Shown here: in pieces, positions 24,113 to 33,457 of the stretch
Numbering within the stretch: position 1 is the first letter of the stretch
How the letters are laid out: the number at the start of each line of letters is the position of its first letter
NCBI GenBank assembly: GCA_011525845.1
Contig: WYBP01000008.1
Coordinates: 124,001 to 188,000, forward strand
Source: Gemmatimonadaceae bacterium
GTDB lineage: Bacteria; Gemmatimonadota; Gemmatimonadetes; Gemmatimonadales; Gemmatimonadaceae
Direction: 5' to 3'
DNA: 64,000 bases
Program-made: the position numbers and the translations under genes
The notes under the pieces: model-generated
What the model saw: only the letters and a program-made list of their open reading frames with translations
Database searches by the model: none
Told to the model about the DNA's origin: nothing

Positions 24113-26883
24113 AGCTCGGCCACCTTCGCGGAGAGCTGCTCGACGCGCGCGCTCCACTCGCGCTCCTTCGCCCGCTCCGCCTCCACGACCTCCGCCGGCG
24201 CCTTGCTCGTGAACTTCTCGTTCGCGAGCCGGCCGCGGAGTGCCCCGAGCTGCTTCGTGAGGTTGTCATGCTCGCCGCGCAGCCGCGCGCACTCCTTCTT
24301 CACGTCGACCATCCCCTCGAGCGGGAGCACGAGTTCGAGTCCATTGGAGAGCACGGCATGCGCGGCCGCCCCGGCGGGTGGGCTGCCGGCGACGATCTCG
24401 GCGCGGGCCAGCCGATGCAGCAGCGCGGCGCTGCCGAGGAGCGCGGTGCCGTCAGTGCCCGCCCCGGCGGCGACGAAGGCGCGGATCGGCTGGCCCGGCG
24501 TGACGCCGTACTCGGAGCGGAGCCGGCGGATCGCGTCGATCGCCTCGCGCACCACCTCGAACGCCTCGCCGCCCGCCGCCCGCGGGGCGGCCGTCGGCCA
24601 GCGCGCCGCGGCGAGGAACCGGCCGGGCGTCGCGCCGGGGAGCCGCTGCCAGAGGGCCTCCGTCACGAAGGGCATGATCGGGTGCAGCAGACGGAGTCCC
24701 TGGTCGAACATGTGCACCAGGACGGCGCGTGCGACCTCGCGATCGGGGCCCGGCTCGGCGAGCCGCGTCTTGACCGCCTCCACATACCAGTCGGCGAGCT
24801 CGTTCCAGACGAACCGACGCGCCGCCTCGGCGTACGCGTCGAGGCGGAGTCCCACCTGCCGCTCCTGCTCCGGCCACCGGCCGGCCTGCGGGCGTGCGGG
24901 GCCCAGCGACGCATCGCACTCGGCGATCGCGGCGTCGAGCCGGTCGAGGATCCAGCGATCGGCGAGCGTGAACGCCGCGGGATCGACGGTCGGGAGGGGC
25001 GTGACCTTCTCATCCCCCACCTGTAGCAGGATGAACCGCCCGATGTTCCAGAGCTTGGTGGCGAAGTTGCGACCCGGCGCGAAGGACTTGTCGAGGTCCT
25101 CCGGGTCGAGCATGACGTCGACGCCGAGTCCCATCCCCTGCACGAGCGTCCAGCGGAGGGCGTCCGCCCCGTACTGGTCCACCACGTCGAGCGGGTCGAT
25201 CCCGTTCCCGAGCGACTTGGACATCTTGCGGTGCTGCATGTCGCGCACCGTGCCGTGCAGGTAGACCGTGTGGAAGGGGGCGCGCCCCATGAACGCGTAC
25301 CCGGACATGATCATCCGCGCGACCCAGAAGAAGAGGATCTCGGGCGCGGTGACCAGGACGTCGCTCGGATAGAACGCCTTGAGGTCCGGCGCCTCCTCGT
25401 CCGGCCAGCCGAGGGTGCTGATCGGCCAGAGCCAGGAGGAGAACCAGGTGTCGAAGACGTCAGGGTCCTGCTCGAGCTCCGCGGACCCGCACTTCCCGCA
25501 CCCCTTCGGATCCTCGCGGTAGGCGTCCGCGTGGCCGCAGGCGCCGCAGGTCCAGACGGGCACGCGGTGTCCCCACCAGAGCTGGCGGGAGATGTTCCAG
25601 TCGCGGATCCCCTCGAGCCAGTTGATGTAGACCTTCTCCCACTTCTCGGGGAGGAGGCGGATGGTGCCGTCCTTGACAGCCTCGAGCGCCGGCGCCGCGA
25701 GTGGCGCCATCCGGACGAACCACTGGTCCGAGAGGCGCGGCTCCACCACGGTGTCGCAGCGGTAGCAGCGCCGTACGCTGTGGGCGTGCGTCTCCACCTT
25801 CACGAGCGCGCCGCTCGCCTCGAGCTGGCGCACGATGCGCTTGCGCGCCTCGAAGCGGTCGAGGCCCTTGAGCTCGGCGGGCACGCGACCGGCGGCGTCC
25901 GCCACCTCCGCCATCTCGCCGTCGGCGGAGATCACGACGGGCATGGCGAGCCCGTGCCGCTTGCCGACATCGAAGTCGTTGGCGTCGTGGGCGGGGGTGA
26001 TCTTGAGCGCGCCCGTGCCGAACTCGCGCTCCACGTACCCGTCGGCGATGATCGGCAACGGGATCCCGGTGATCGGGAGCGCCAGGGAGCGGCCGACGAG
26101 CGCGGCGTAGCGCGGGTCGTCGGGATGCACGGCGACCGCGACGTCGGCGAGAAGGGTCTCCGGCCGGGTCGTCGCGATCGTGACGCCCTGTGCGGGGTCG
26201 TCCGCGAGGGCGTAGCGGATGTGGTAGAGCTTGCCTTCGGTGTCGTGGAACTCGGCCTCCTCGTCCGAGAGCGAGGTGAGGCAGCGCGGGCACCAGTGGA
26301 TCACGCGGTGGCCGCGGTAGACGAGGCCGCGCTCGTAGAGCCGCACGAACGCCTCGCGCACGGCGCGCGAGAGGGCGGGGGAGAAGGTGTAGGCGGTGCG
26401 CGACCAATCGGCCGAGGCGCCGATCGCGCGGAGCTGCTTGAGGATCAGCCCGCCCGTCTCCTCGACGAACGCCTCGGTGCGCGCCACGAACGCCTCGCGT
26501 CCCACGTCGAAGCGGGTCTTCCCCTCCTTCGCGAGGAGCTTCTCGACGACGTTCTGCGTGGCGATGCCGGCGTGGTCGGTGCCGGGGAGCCAGAGCGCCT
26601 CGTCGCCGGCCATGCGCCGCCAGCGGACGAGGACGTCCTGCACCGTGTTGTTGAGTCCGTGGCCGACGTGGAGCACCGCCGTCACGTTGGGCGGGGGGAT
26701 CAGGATGGTGAAGGGGTCGCGTTCACCGCCCGCGCGCGTGGTGCGGCCGCCGTCGGCGCGGAAGAGGCCGGCCCGTTCCCACGCGTCACTCAGCGCGCGT
26801 TCGGCGGTGGCGAAGTCGAAGTGCGTCGGGAAGTCGGGGTCGGCGGGGGAGGCGGACGCGGCGCCGGGGCTCTGCTTGCTCAT
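24103..26883 (-). CDS. valS: valine--tRNA ligase
   Basis: The 926-residue class I synthetase has the ValS HIGH motif within IPPPNVTAVLHVGHGLN (HVGH at 72-75), the LPGTDHAGIATQ segment, an editing (CP1) domain with TTRPETLLADVAVAVHPDD, a zinc-type CGACG...CGKCG pair, the motif KMSKSLGNGIDPLDV, and a C-terminal coiled-coil arm (LRGEHDNLTKQLGALRGRL). Length fits the family. It starts 33 nt after the BON-domain gene and is followed by an overlapping lipoprotein gene. Confidence 0.97.
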   Translation of the reverse strand: MSKQSPGAASASPADPDFPTHFDFATAERALSDAWERAGLFRADGGRTTRAGGERDPFTILIPPPNVTAVLHVGHGLNNTVQDVLVRWRRMAGDEALWLPGTDHAGIATQNVVEKLLAKEGKTRFDVGREAFVARTEAFVEETGGLILKQLRAIGASADWSRTAYTFSPALSRAVREAFVRLYERGLVYRGHRVIHWCPRCLTSLSDEEAEFHDTEGKLYHIRYALADDPAQGVTIATTRPETLLADVAVAVHPDDPRYAALVGRSLALPITGIPLPIIADGYVEREFGTGALKITPAHDANDFDVGKRHGLAMPVVISADGEMAEVADAAGRVPAELKGLDRFEARKRIVRQLEASGALVKVETHAHSVRRCYRCDTVVEPRLSDQWFVRMAPLAAPALEAVKDGTIRLLPEKWEKVYINWLEGIRDWNISRQLWWGHRVPVWTCGACGHADAYREDPKGCGKCGSAELEQDPDVFDTWFSSWLWPISTLGWPDEEAPDLKAFYPSDVLVTAPEILFFWVARMIMSGYAFMGRAPFHTVYLHGTVRDMQHRKMSKSLGNGIDPLDVVDQYGADALRWTLVQGMGLGVDVMLDPEDLDKSFAPGRNFATKLWNIGRFILLQVGDEKVTPLPTVDPAAFTLADRWILDRLDAAIAECDASLGPARPQAGRWPEQERQVGLRLDAYAEAARRFVWNELADWYVEAVKTRLAEPGPDREVARAVLVHMFDQGLRLLHPIMPFVTEALWQRLPGATPGRFLAAARWPTAAPRAAGGEAFEVVREAIDAIRRLRSEYGVTPGQPIRAFVAAGAGTDGTALLGSAALLHRLARAEIVAGSPPAGAAAHAVLSNGLELVLPLEGMVDVKKECARLRGEHDNLTKQLGALRGRLANEKFTSKAPAEVVEAERAKEREWSARVEQLSAKVAELCG

Positions 26884-26915
26884 GCCCGAAAGCTAGCGGG
26901 GCGCCGCCCCGTTGC

Positions 26916-27608
26916 TCAGCGGCGGTCGCGCACCGAGAGCCGCTGCCGGACGGCGGTCACGCCGGGGACGCCGCGGGCGATGGTGACGGCGTGGGCGACC
27001 TCGCGTGCGGTGTGTACCCGGCCATGGAGGATGATCGCGTCCTCCTCGGTGCCCTCGATCTCGACGTCGCGTGAGGCGAGGACGGGATCGTTGCTGAACG
27101 CCTCGAGCACGCGCTCGTCCACGGTGCTCACCGCGACCAGCTCGGCCTCGTCGTCGGCGAGTTCCTCGTCGTCTTCGTCGTCGTCCTCGTCGTCCTCGTC
27201 GTCCTCGTCGTCTTCGTCGAGGTCGTCATCGAGGTCCTCATCGAGGTCGTCGTCGAGGTCATCGTCCTCATCGAGGTCGTCGTCCTTCTCCTCCTCCTCC
27301 TCCTCGAGCTCGTCGTCGAGGTCCTCGTCCAGGTCCTCATCGAGCTCCTCATCCTCGAACTCCGCGTCCTCCGTCTCGCCGTTCCCCTCCCAGGCATCCC
27401 GCACGCCGATCGCGGCCTCGACGAGGGGCTCCCAGCGCGCCGACGCGCGCTCGGCGAGCAGCTTCCCCCGTGCCACGAGGGCGCCGAAGCTGAGCGAGCG
27501 GCCACTCAGGCGCTCGGCCACCACGGCGCCCGCGATGAGCCCCACCGCGGTGCCGGCCGCGATCCAGGTCAGGGTGTGCTCGTGGGATTCGTCTCGCTCT
27601 CGGCTCAT
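26916..27608 (-). CDS. membrane-anchored BON-domain protein with a long Asp/Glu repeat
   Basis: Starting at ATG 27608 the protein has 230 residues in four parts: a short N-terminus, a transmembrane helix (about 14-31, WIAAGTAVGLIAGAVVAE), an acidic tract (about 78-157) in which roughly 60 of 80 residues are Asp or Glu, and a C-terminal BON domain (about 161-225, VDERVLEAFSND, GRVHTAREVAHAVTIARGVPGVTAV). BON domains bind phospholipid or other envelope components. The tract resembles calcium-binding or electrostatic spacer sequences. In-frame extension to 27695 lacks support. The neighbours are unrelated housekeeping genes. Confidence 0.75.
   Translation of the reverse strand: MSRERDESHEHTLTWIAAGTAVGLIAGAVVAERLSGRSLSFGALVARGKLLAERASARWEPLVEAAIGVRDAWEGNGETEDAEFEDEELDEDLDEDLDDELEEEEEEKDDDLDEDDDLDDDLDEDLDDDLDEDDEDDEDDEDDDEDDEELADDEAELVAVSTVDERVLEAFSNDPVLASRDVEIEGTEEDAIILHGRVHTAREVAHAVTIARGVPGVTAVRQRLSVRDRR
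27138..27377 (-). repeat. in-frame GAC/GAG/GAT triplet repeat encoding the acidic tract
   Basis: About 240 bp of imperfect GAY-GAR-GAY units, including a run of nearly exact 9-bp repeats (plus strand CTCGTCGTC type) around 27170-27230. It lies wholly inside the BON-domain gene. Such repeats readily gain and lose units by slippage, always in multiples of three here, so length variation between strains is expected. Confidence 0.85.
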
Positions 27609-27779
27609 GCGTCTCGCGTCGCGGTTGGCAGGGGTGAAGCGTACGGCTACTTTGAAGGCTGGCCACACGAACGCGACACTGCAAGTTCCGCGCACCCCAC
27701 GCGGCCGCCCCCGGGCGGTCGCTCCTGGCGGCCGCCGGCCCGCGGCGTCGCACCTCCTTCACCACACCGGCTTCGCGCA

Positions 27780-27944
27780 ATGTCAGCCCCTCCCTCGACG
27801 CCACGCCCCGGCGATGCGCCCCTGCGCTGGCGCACCATCTGGGGATGGGGGGTGTTCTTCGCGCTGGTGGTCATCGGACTCGTGCTCTTCCTGCGATTCG
27901 GGAGTTCCACGCCGGTCCTGCACGAGGTCGTCCCTCCGCGATGA
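27780..27944 (+). CDS. 54-residue single-pass membrane protein coupled to thrS
   Basis: ATG 27780 opens a small protein (SAPPSTPRPGDAPLRWRT) with a Pro-rich hydrophilic head, one strong transmembrane helix (about 24-42, WGWGVFFALVVIGLVLFL) and a short tail. Its stop overlaps the thrS ATG (ATGA), which strongly supports real translation. No family is recognised. The frame extends upstream to 27576 but that part looks non-coding and overlaps the divergent BON gene. Confidence 0.6.
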   Translation: MSAPPSTPRPGDAPLRWRTIWGWGVFFALVVIGLVLFLRFGSSTPVLHEVVPPR

Positions 27945-29905
27945 TGGCACCCGCCTCCGCCGCTCCCCAGATGCTCGTCCTCACGCTCCCGGACGGCGCG
28001 ACCCGCGAGGTGCCCGTCGGCACGCCGGCGCGCGACGTGGTCGCGAGCATCGGGCCGCGCCTCCTCCTCGCGGCGATCGCCGTCTCCGTGGACGGCGAGG
28101 TGCAGGACCTGATGACGCCGCTCCGCTCCGGGGGGGCGTTCCAGGTGATCACGGAGAAGGATCCGCGTGCCCTCCCGGTGCTCCGCCACTCGGGCGCGCA
28201 CATCCTGGCGACGGCGGTGCGGCGGCTCCGGCCGGATGCGAAGATCGGGTTCGGCCCCGCGATCGACGACGGCTTCTACTACGACTTCGAGGTGGCGAAG
28301 CCCTTCACGCCGGAGGACCTCGAGGCGTTCGAGGCGGAGATGCGGAAGGTGATCGCGGAGAAGCACCCGTTCGTGCGCGCCGAGGTGTCGCAGGCGGAGG
28401 CGAAGAAGCTCTTCGTGGACGACCCGCTCAAGCTCGAGCGCCTGGATGACTTCCAGGACCCGGACGAGATCATCTCCACGTACACGGACGGCCCGTTCGT
28501 GGACCTCTGCCGCGGTCCGCACGTGCCGGACACGTCGTACCTCAGGCACTTCAAGCTCCTGAGCACCGCGGGCGCCTACTGGCGCGGGGACGAGCGCCGC
28601 CAGATGCTGCAGCGCATCTACGCGACCGCCTTCTTCAAGAAGGAGGAGCTCGACGCCCACCTCCACCAGCTCGAGGAGGCGCGGAAGCGCGACCATCGCG
28701 TGCTCGGCAAGGCGCTCGACCTCTTCCAGTTCTTCCCGGTGGCGCCGGGCGCGGCGTTCTGGACGCCGCGCGGCACCCACCTCTGGAACGCGCTCGAGGG
28801 GTTCGTGCGCGAGCGCCAGCAGGAGGCGTTCCTGGAGGTGAAGACGCCGCTCCTCTACACGAAGAAGCTCTGGGAGCAGAGCGGCCACTGGGGGAAGTAC
28901 CGCGAGAACATGTTCCTCGTGCTCGACAACGAGACGCAGGAGCACGACATGTCGCTCAAGCCGATGAACTGCCCCTCGCACCACCTGTACTTCGCGGCGA
29001 CGAAGCACTCGTACCGGGAGCTCCCGAAGCGCTACGTCACCTTCGACGTGCTGCACCGGAACGAGCTCTCCGGCGCGCTCTCGGGTCTCACGCGGGTGCG
29101 GCAGTTCTCGCAGGACGACTGCCATGTGTACCTGCGCGAGGACCAGATCGCGGACGAGGTCCAGTTCCTGATGGACTTCATCCTCTCGTACTACGAGACC
29201 TTCGGCCTCACGGCGCGGCTCAAGTTCGCGACGCGGCCGCCGGTGCGGATCGGCTCGGACGAGCTCTGGGACCGCGCCGAGGGCGCGCTGCGCGCCGCGC
29301 TGGAGAAGACGGGGCGCGACTACGAGATGAAGGAGGGGGACGGCGCCTTCTACGGGCCGAAGATCGACTTCGACGTGCTCGACTCGATCGGCCGCGCCTG
29401 GCAGCTCGGGACCATCCAGCTCGACTACAACGCGCCCGAGCGCTTCGACCTCGAGTACACGGGCGAGGACAACACCGCCCATCGCCCCGTGGTGATCCAC
29501 CGCGCGGTGAGCGGCTCGTTCGAGCGGTTCATCGCCATCCTGATCGAGCACTTCGCCGGGGCGTTCCCGCTCTGGCTCTCCCCCGAGCAGGTGCGCGTGC
29601 TCCCGATCTCCGACGAGGTGCTGGGGTATGCCCAAGAGGTGACGGCGAAGCTCCGTGCCGCCGGCATCCGTGCCGTGTGCGACGACCGCAGCGACACGCT
29701 CAACTACCGGATCCGGGATGGTGAGGTCATGAAGGTGCCGTACATGGCCGTGCTCGGGAAGCGGGAGGCCGAGGCTGGCCAGGTCGCCGTGCGCGCACGC
29801 GGGGCGGGGAAGAAGCAGGAGGTCGTGGCCGTCGACGCGTTCATCGCGCAGCTCGTCGCCGAGGTGCGGAGCCGCGCGCTCACCGGCGCCGGGGCGTCGA
29901 CATGA
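27941..29905 (+). CDS. thrS: threonine--tRNA ligase
   Basis: The 654-residue class II synthetase starts at ATG 27941. Domains in order: TGS (MLVLTLPDGATREVPVGTPA), the editing/SAD domain (HSGAHILATAVRRL near 86, and the later C-x-GPH in VDLCRGPHVPDTS), and the catalytic core with MNCPSHHLYF (zinc Cys), GALSGLTRVRQFSQDDCH (motif 2) and FERFIAILIEHFAGAFPLWLSP (motif 3), then the anticodon-binding domain (LNYRIRDGEVMKVPYMAVLG). Starts are coupled to the small membrane-protein gene upstream and the stop overlaps the next ATG (ATGA). Confidence 0.97.
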   Translation: MMAPASAAPQMLVLTLPDGATREVPVGTPARDVVASIGPRLLLAAIAVSVDGEVQDLMTPLRSGGAFQVITEKDPRALPVLRHSGAHILATAVRRLRPDAKIGFGPAIDDGFYYDFEVAKPFTPEDLEAFEAEMRKVIAEKHPFVRAEVSQAEAKKLFVDDPLKLERLDDFQDPDEIISTYTDGPFVDLCRGPHVPDTSYLRHFKLLSTAGAYWRGDERRQMLQRIYATAFFKKEELDAHLHQLEEARKRDHRVLGKALDLFQFFPVAPGAAFWTPRGTHLWNALEGFVRERQQEAFLEVKTPLLYTKKLWEQSGHWGKYRENMFLVLDNETQEHDMSLKPMNCPSHHLYFAATKHSYRELPKRYVTFDVLHRNELSGALSGLTRVRQFSQDDCHVYLREDQIADEVQFLMDFILSYYETFGLTARLKFATRPPVRIGSDELWDRAEGALRAALEKTGRDYEMKEGDGAFYGPKIDFDVLDSIGRAWQLGTIQLDYNAPERFDLEYTGEDNTAHRPVVIHRAVSGSFERFIAILIEHFAGAFPLWLSPEQVRVLPISDEVLGYAQEVTAKLRAAGIRAVCDDRSDTLNYRIRDGEVMKVPYMAVLGKREAEAGQVAVRARGAGKKQEVVAVDAFIAQLVAEVRSRALTGAGAST

Positions 29906-30408
29906 GGGCCGTGGCACCGTGCGCGGTGCTCCTGCTCTCGCTGGCGGCGGGCGCCATGCTCGGTGCGCAGGAGCAGCCCAAGCCGCGGCTCGACGCCGTG
30001 CGCGTGGGAGGCGAGGCGCTCGGCGGCGCGTACGCCGGCATCGGCGGGTTCGTGATCGGCCGCTATGTCGGGATGGAGATCGCGGACATGGTCGGGGTGG
30101 AGCACGATGTCACCCGCCGCCGCGCGGGATATGCCGCGGGGATGGTGACCGGTGCGTTCGCGACCGCGGGCGCCGTCTACCTGATCGGGTCGATGGGCGA
30201 CCAGACGGGCGATTTCAATGCGACCCTGCTGGGGACCGGCGTCGGATACGTCGCGGCCGTCGGCATCGCGCAGATGTTCCTCGATCCCGACGGCAGGCCC
30301 CGTTCCGGGATGAGCACCAGGATGAAGTGGACGGCGATCAACGTCGTCGCGCTGCTCCCGGCGATCGGGGCCACCATCGGATTCAACTCCACTCGTCGCA
30401 TCCAATAA
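29902..30408 (+). CDS. exported/membrane hypothetical protein, Gly/Ala-rich
   Basis: The 168-residue product has a signal peptide (CAVLLLSLAAGAMLGAQ) and then several hydrophobic, glycine-rich segments (GGEALGGAYAGIGGFVIGRYVG, GYAAGMVTGAFATAGAVYLIG, LLGTGVGYVAAVGIAQMFL, INVVALLPAIGATIGF). The GxxxG-type spacing suggests packed membrane helices or an outer-membrane glycine-zipper-like protein. ATGA overlap with thrS indicates co-translation. No family is recognised. Confidence 0.55.
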   Translation: MRAVAPCAVLLLSLAAGAMLGAQEQPKPRLDAVRVGGEALGGAYAGIGGFVIGRYVGMEIADMVGVEHDVTRRRAGYAAGMVTGAFATAGAVYLIGSMGDQTGDFNATLLGTGVGYVAAVGIAQMFLDPDGRPRSGMSTRMKWTAINVVALLPAIGATIGFNSTRRIQ

Positions 30409-30424
30409 AGAGGTCGGAACGCAT

Positions 30425-31636
30425 ATGTCGGATCGCATGCCCGTGATCGTCTCCGCCGCCCGCACGCCGATCGGCCGCTTCCTCGGTGGGCTCGGGCCCG
30501 TCGCGGCGCCCGAACTCGGCGCCACCGCCATCCGCGCCGCGGTCTCGCGCGCGAAGATCGATCCCGCGGCGGTGGGCGAGGTCATCATGGGGAACGTCCT
30601 GCAGGGAGGCGTCGGGCAGGCGCCGGCCCGGCAGGCCGCCATCAAGGCCGGGATCCCGGGCGAGGTGCCCGCCTACACCGTCAACAAGGTGTGCGGCTCC
30701 GGACTGCAGGCCGTGATGCTCGCGGCCCAGGCCATCCGCGCCGGCGACGAGCAGCTCCTGGTCGCGGGCGGGATGGAGTCGATGTCCAACGCGCCGCACT
30801 TCGTGCGGGGGATGCGGGAAGGCGTGAAGTTCGGTCCCCAGACCATGGGCGACCTCCTGATCTCCGACGGACTCTGGTGCTCGTTCTACGACCGCCACAT
30901 GGGGGGGCACGCCGAGTACACGGCCAAGAAGGCGGGGATCACGCGCGAGCGGCAGGACGAGTTCGCGCTCGCGTCGCACCAGAAGGCCGTGGCGGCCATC
31001 GGGGCGGGGCGGTTCAAGGCCGAGATCGTGCCGGTGGAGATCGCGGGGCGCAAGGGGACGACGGTGGTGGACACCGACGAGTCCCCGCGCGCCGACACCT
31101 CGATGGCCGCGCTCGCGAAGCTCCGTCCGGCCTTCGCCAAGGACGCGCCGAAGGAGATGAAGCCTGACGAGCTCACCGTCACCGCGGGGAACGCGCCGGG
31201 GCTGAACGACGGGGGTGCGGCACTCGTCGTCGCGTCCGAGGCGTATGCCAAAGCGCACGGCCTCCCGGTGCTCGCACGGATCACCGGCTACGCCTCCAGT
31301 GGTGGCGACCCGCAGGACCTCTTCTTCGCGCCGATCGTCGCCGTGCGGAACCTGATGAAGAAGACCGGGGCCAGGATCGTGGACTACGACCTGATCGAGG
31401 CCAACGAGGCGTTCGCCTCGCAGGCGCTCGCGGACGGTGACGCGCTCGAGTGGGACTGGGACCGCGTGAACGTGAACGGCGGCGCGATCGCGCTCGGCCA
31501 CCCGATCGGGGCGAGCGGTGCGCGGGTGCTCGTCACGCTGCTGCACGCGCTGCAGCAGCAGGGGAAGCGCACCGGGCTCGCCACGCTCTGCCTCGGCGGC
31601 GGGAACGCCGTCGCGCTCAGCGTCGAGCGGGTCTGA
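30425..31636 (+). CDS. acetyl-CoA C-acetyltransferase (thiolase)
   Basis: The 403-residue thiolase has all catalytic elements: nucleophile C90 in [35 protein letters not shown], the active His in [17 protein letters not shown], and the second Cys in [11 protein letters not shown]. It condenses two acetyl-CoA to acetoacetyl-CoA or runs in reverse during fatty-acid or amino-acid breakdown. Close downstream genes for 3-hydroxyacyl-CoA dehydrogenase and acyl-CoA dehydrogenase indicate a short-chain acyl-CoA pathway. AtoB/PhaA-type, but biosynthetic versus degradative direction cannot be told. Confidence 0.94.
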   Translation: MSDRMPVIVSAARTPIGRFLGGLGPVAAPELGATAIRAAVSRAKIDPAAVGEVIMGNVLQGGVGQAPARQAAIKAGIPGEVPAYTVNKVCGSGLQAVMLAAQAIRAGDEQLLVAGGMESMSNAPHFVRGMREGVKFGPQTMGDLLISDGLWCSFYDRHMGGHAEYTAKKAGITRERQDEFALASHQKAVAAIGAGRFKAEIVPVEIAGRKGTTVVDTDESPRADTSMAALAKLRPAFAKDAPKEMKPDELTVTAGNAPGLNDGGAALVVASEAYAKAHGLPVLARITGYASSGGDPQDLFFAPIVAVRNLMKKTGARIVDYDLIEANEAFASQALADGDALEWDWDRVNVNGGAIALGHPIGASGARVLVTLLHALQQQGKRTGLATLCLGGGNAVALSVERV

Positions 31637-31732
31637 GGCGCGGGGCGCCCCCTGAGCTCGGTCAACGAACGGATCGACGAGGCGCTCGGGATCATCGGGC
31701 GCCTCGTCGCGTTCGGGGTCGCCACGCTCGCC

Positions 31733-32524
31733 GTGGTCTTCGTCTCGGGGATCGCGCTCAAGCCAGTCTTCCCGGCGGGTGTGCCGCCGGGGCTCGAGGG
31801 GCGCATCCTGGTGGCGCTGATCATCACGTTCGCGCTCACAGTGGCGCACGTGATCGTCGTCGCCCTGCTCGAGCGCACGGACTGGACGCTCTCGGGGTTC
31901 CACGCCCGTGCCTGGCATCCGGGTGCGCTCGCGCTCGGGATCGCCGCGGGCGCCGGTGGCGTCGCTCTCCCCGGCGCGCTCCTGTACTGGTCGGGTCAGC
32001 TCTCCGTGGTGTCGTCGACCCCGGGCGAATGGCTCCCCTTCGCGCTCGGGACGCTCGGCGTCTTCGCGGCCCTCGCCGCGGTGGAGGAGCTGGCCTTTCG
32101 CGGGTACCTCTTCGGCCTGCTGGCCGACCGGTGGGGGGGCGGCATCGCCGTCGGCGTGACGAGCGTGGCGTTCGCGCTTCTGCACGCCTTCAACCCCGGT
32201 GCCACCGCCCTTTCGCTGCTCTGCGTCGGCGCGGCTGGGCTCTTCCTCGGCGCCGTGCGCCTCGCGACGGGAAGCGTCGTGGCGGCGTGGCTCGCCCACG
32301 TCGCGATCAATTGGGTGCAGGCGGTCGTCTTCCGCCTCCCGGTGAGCGGCCTCGAGCTGCGCGCGGCCCCGGGATTCCGGCTCGAGGGTACGGGACCCGA
32401 CTGGCTGACCGGTGGGCGCTGGGGGCTGGAGGGCGGTCTCGCCACCGCGGGGGTCCTCCTCGTGATTAGTTTTCTCCTCTTCCGGGTGCGGCCGGCCGTC
32501 ACGGGCCGCGCGCACCGTCGCTAG
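31733..32524 (+). CDS. CPBP-family intramembrane metalloprotease
   Basis: From GTG 31733 the product is 263 residues with about seven helices and the three CPBP (Abi) motifs: [13 protein letters not shown] (EExxxR), [12 protein letters not shown] (His) and [11 protein letters not shown] (HxxxN). These enzymes include prenyl-protein (CAAX-like) proteases and bacteriocin-immunity proteins. The frame is open back to the thiolase stop, and codons from a CTG at 31652 ([20 protein letters not shown]) would add a full first transmembrane helix that the GTG start cuts in half. The true start may therefore be the CTG. It lies inside the acyl-CoA gene block without obvious functional link. Confidence 0.85.
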   Translation: MVFVSGIALKPVFPAGVPPGLEGRILVALIITFALTVAHVIVVALLERTDWTLSGFHARAWHPGALALGIAAGAGGVALPGALLYWSGQLSVVSSTPGEWLPFALGTLGVFAALAAVEELAFRGYLFGLLADRWGGGIAVGVTSVAFALLHAFNPGATALSLLCVGAAGLFLGAVRLATGSVVAAWLAHVAINWVQAVVFRLPVSGLELRAAPGFRLEGTGPDWLTGGRWGLEGGLATAGVLLVISFLLFRVRPAVTGRAHRR

Positions 32525-32565
32525 CACCGCGGCCCACCGGCCGCTTCCCCGCACCTGAACCTCAG

Positions 32566-33417
32566 ATGTCCGATCGTTTCGCCGTCGTCGGTGCCGGTCA
32601 GATGGGCAACGGCATCGCGCACGTCTGCGCCACCAGTGGGTTCGACGTCACCCTGATCGACGTCTCCGCCGACGCGCTCGCCAAGGGGCGCGCCACCATC
32701 GAGAAGAACCTCGACCGCCAGGTGAAGAAGGGCTCGCTCGACGCGGCCGCCAAGGCGGCCGCCCTCGGGCGCATCAGGGAGAGCACCTCGCTCGACGCCG
32801 TGAAGGAGGCGACGATCGTGGTGGAGGCGGCCACGGAACGGAAGGATCTCAAGTTCCAGATCTTCCGCGACCTCGACCGCCTGGCGCCCAAGGGCGCGAT
32901 CCTGGCGACGAACACCAGCTCGATCTCCATCACGGAGATCGCGGCCGTCACGCAACGGCCCGAGCTCGTGATCGGCATGCACTTCATGAATCCCGTGCCG
33001 CTGATGGAACTCGTCGAGGTGATCCGCGGACTCGCCACCTCGGACGAGACGAACGCCCGCACGCTGGCGCTCAGCAAGGCGCTCGGGAAGACGCCCGTCG
33101 AGGCGAACGACTACCCGGGGTTCATCGCCAACCGGATCCTCCTGCCGATGATCAACGAGGCGTGCTATGCGGTGATGGAAGGCGTGGGCACGCCCGAGGC
33201 GGTGGACCAGGTGATGAAGCTCGGGATGAACCATCCCATGGGCCCGCTCACCCTCGCCGACTTCATCGGTCTCGACACCTGCGTCGCGATCCTCGAGGTG
33301 CTGCACGAGGGGCTGGGCGACCCCAAGTACCGTCCCTGCCCATTGCTCCGGAAGTACGTCGCGGCGGGGTGGTACGGTCGGAAGTCCGGGCGCGGGTTCT
33401 ACCAGTACGGCGCGTGA
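32566..33417 (+). CDS. 3-hydroxybutyryl-CoA dehydrogenase
   Basis: The 283-residue NAD(P)-dependent enzyme starts with the Rossmann motif [18 protein letters not shown], and has [23 protein letters not shown], the catalytic His in [17 protein letters not shown], and the C-terminal domain [19 protein letters not shown] and [18 protein letters not shown]. It interconverts 3-hydroxyacyl-CoA and 3-oxoacyl-CoA. Together with the thiolase upstream and acyl-CoA dehydrogenase downstream it gives three steps of short-chain acyl-CoA metabolism. The hydratase is not in the window. Confidence 0.95.
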   Translation: MSDRFAVVGAGQMGNGIAHVCATSGFDVTLIDVSADALAKGRATIEKNLDRQVKKGSLDAAAKAAALGRIRESTSLDAVKEATIVVEAATERKDLKFQIFRDLDRLAPKGAILATNTSSISITEIAAVTQRPELVIGMHFMNPVPLMELVEVIRGLATSDETNARTLALSKALGKTPVEANDYPGFIANRILLPMINEACYAVMEGVGTPEAVDQVMKLGMNHPMGPLTLADFIGLDTCVAILEVLHEGLGDPKYRPCPLLRKYVAAGWYGRKSGRGFYQYGA

Positions 33418-33457
33418 CCCTCCGGCCCGCCGAGCGACGCCCCGAGGAGTCCCGCGC

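Noticed and set aside
25231-28449. Very long plus-strand frame (over 1000 codons) with a poly-Ser stretch opposite valS and the BON-domain gene.
   Set aside because: It is antisense to valS and to the acidic-repeat gene, both of which have clear family motifs; the poly-Ser run is only the reverse strand of the Asp/Glu repeat, and the frame runs into the true thrS in another frame.
31634-31636. The TGA between thiolase and the CPBP gene as a selenocysteine codon.
   Set aside because: The thiolase ends at its normal length and the two proteins are unrelated families; no adjacent hairpin of SECIS type was seen, so an ordinary stop is far more likely.
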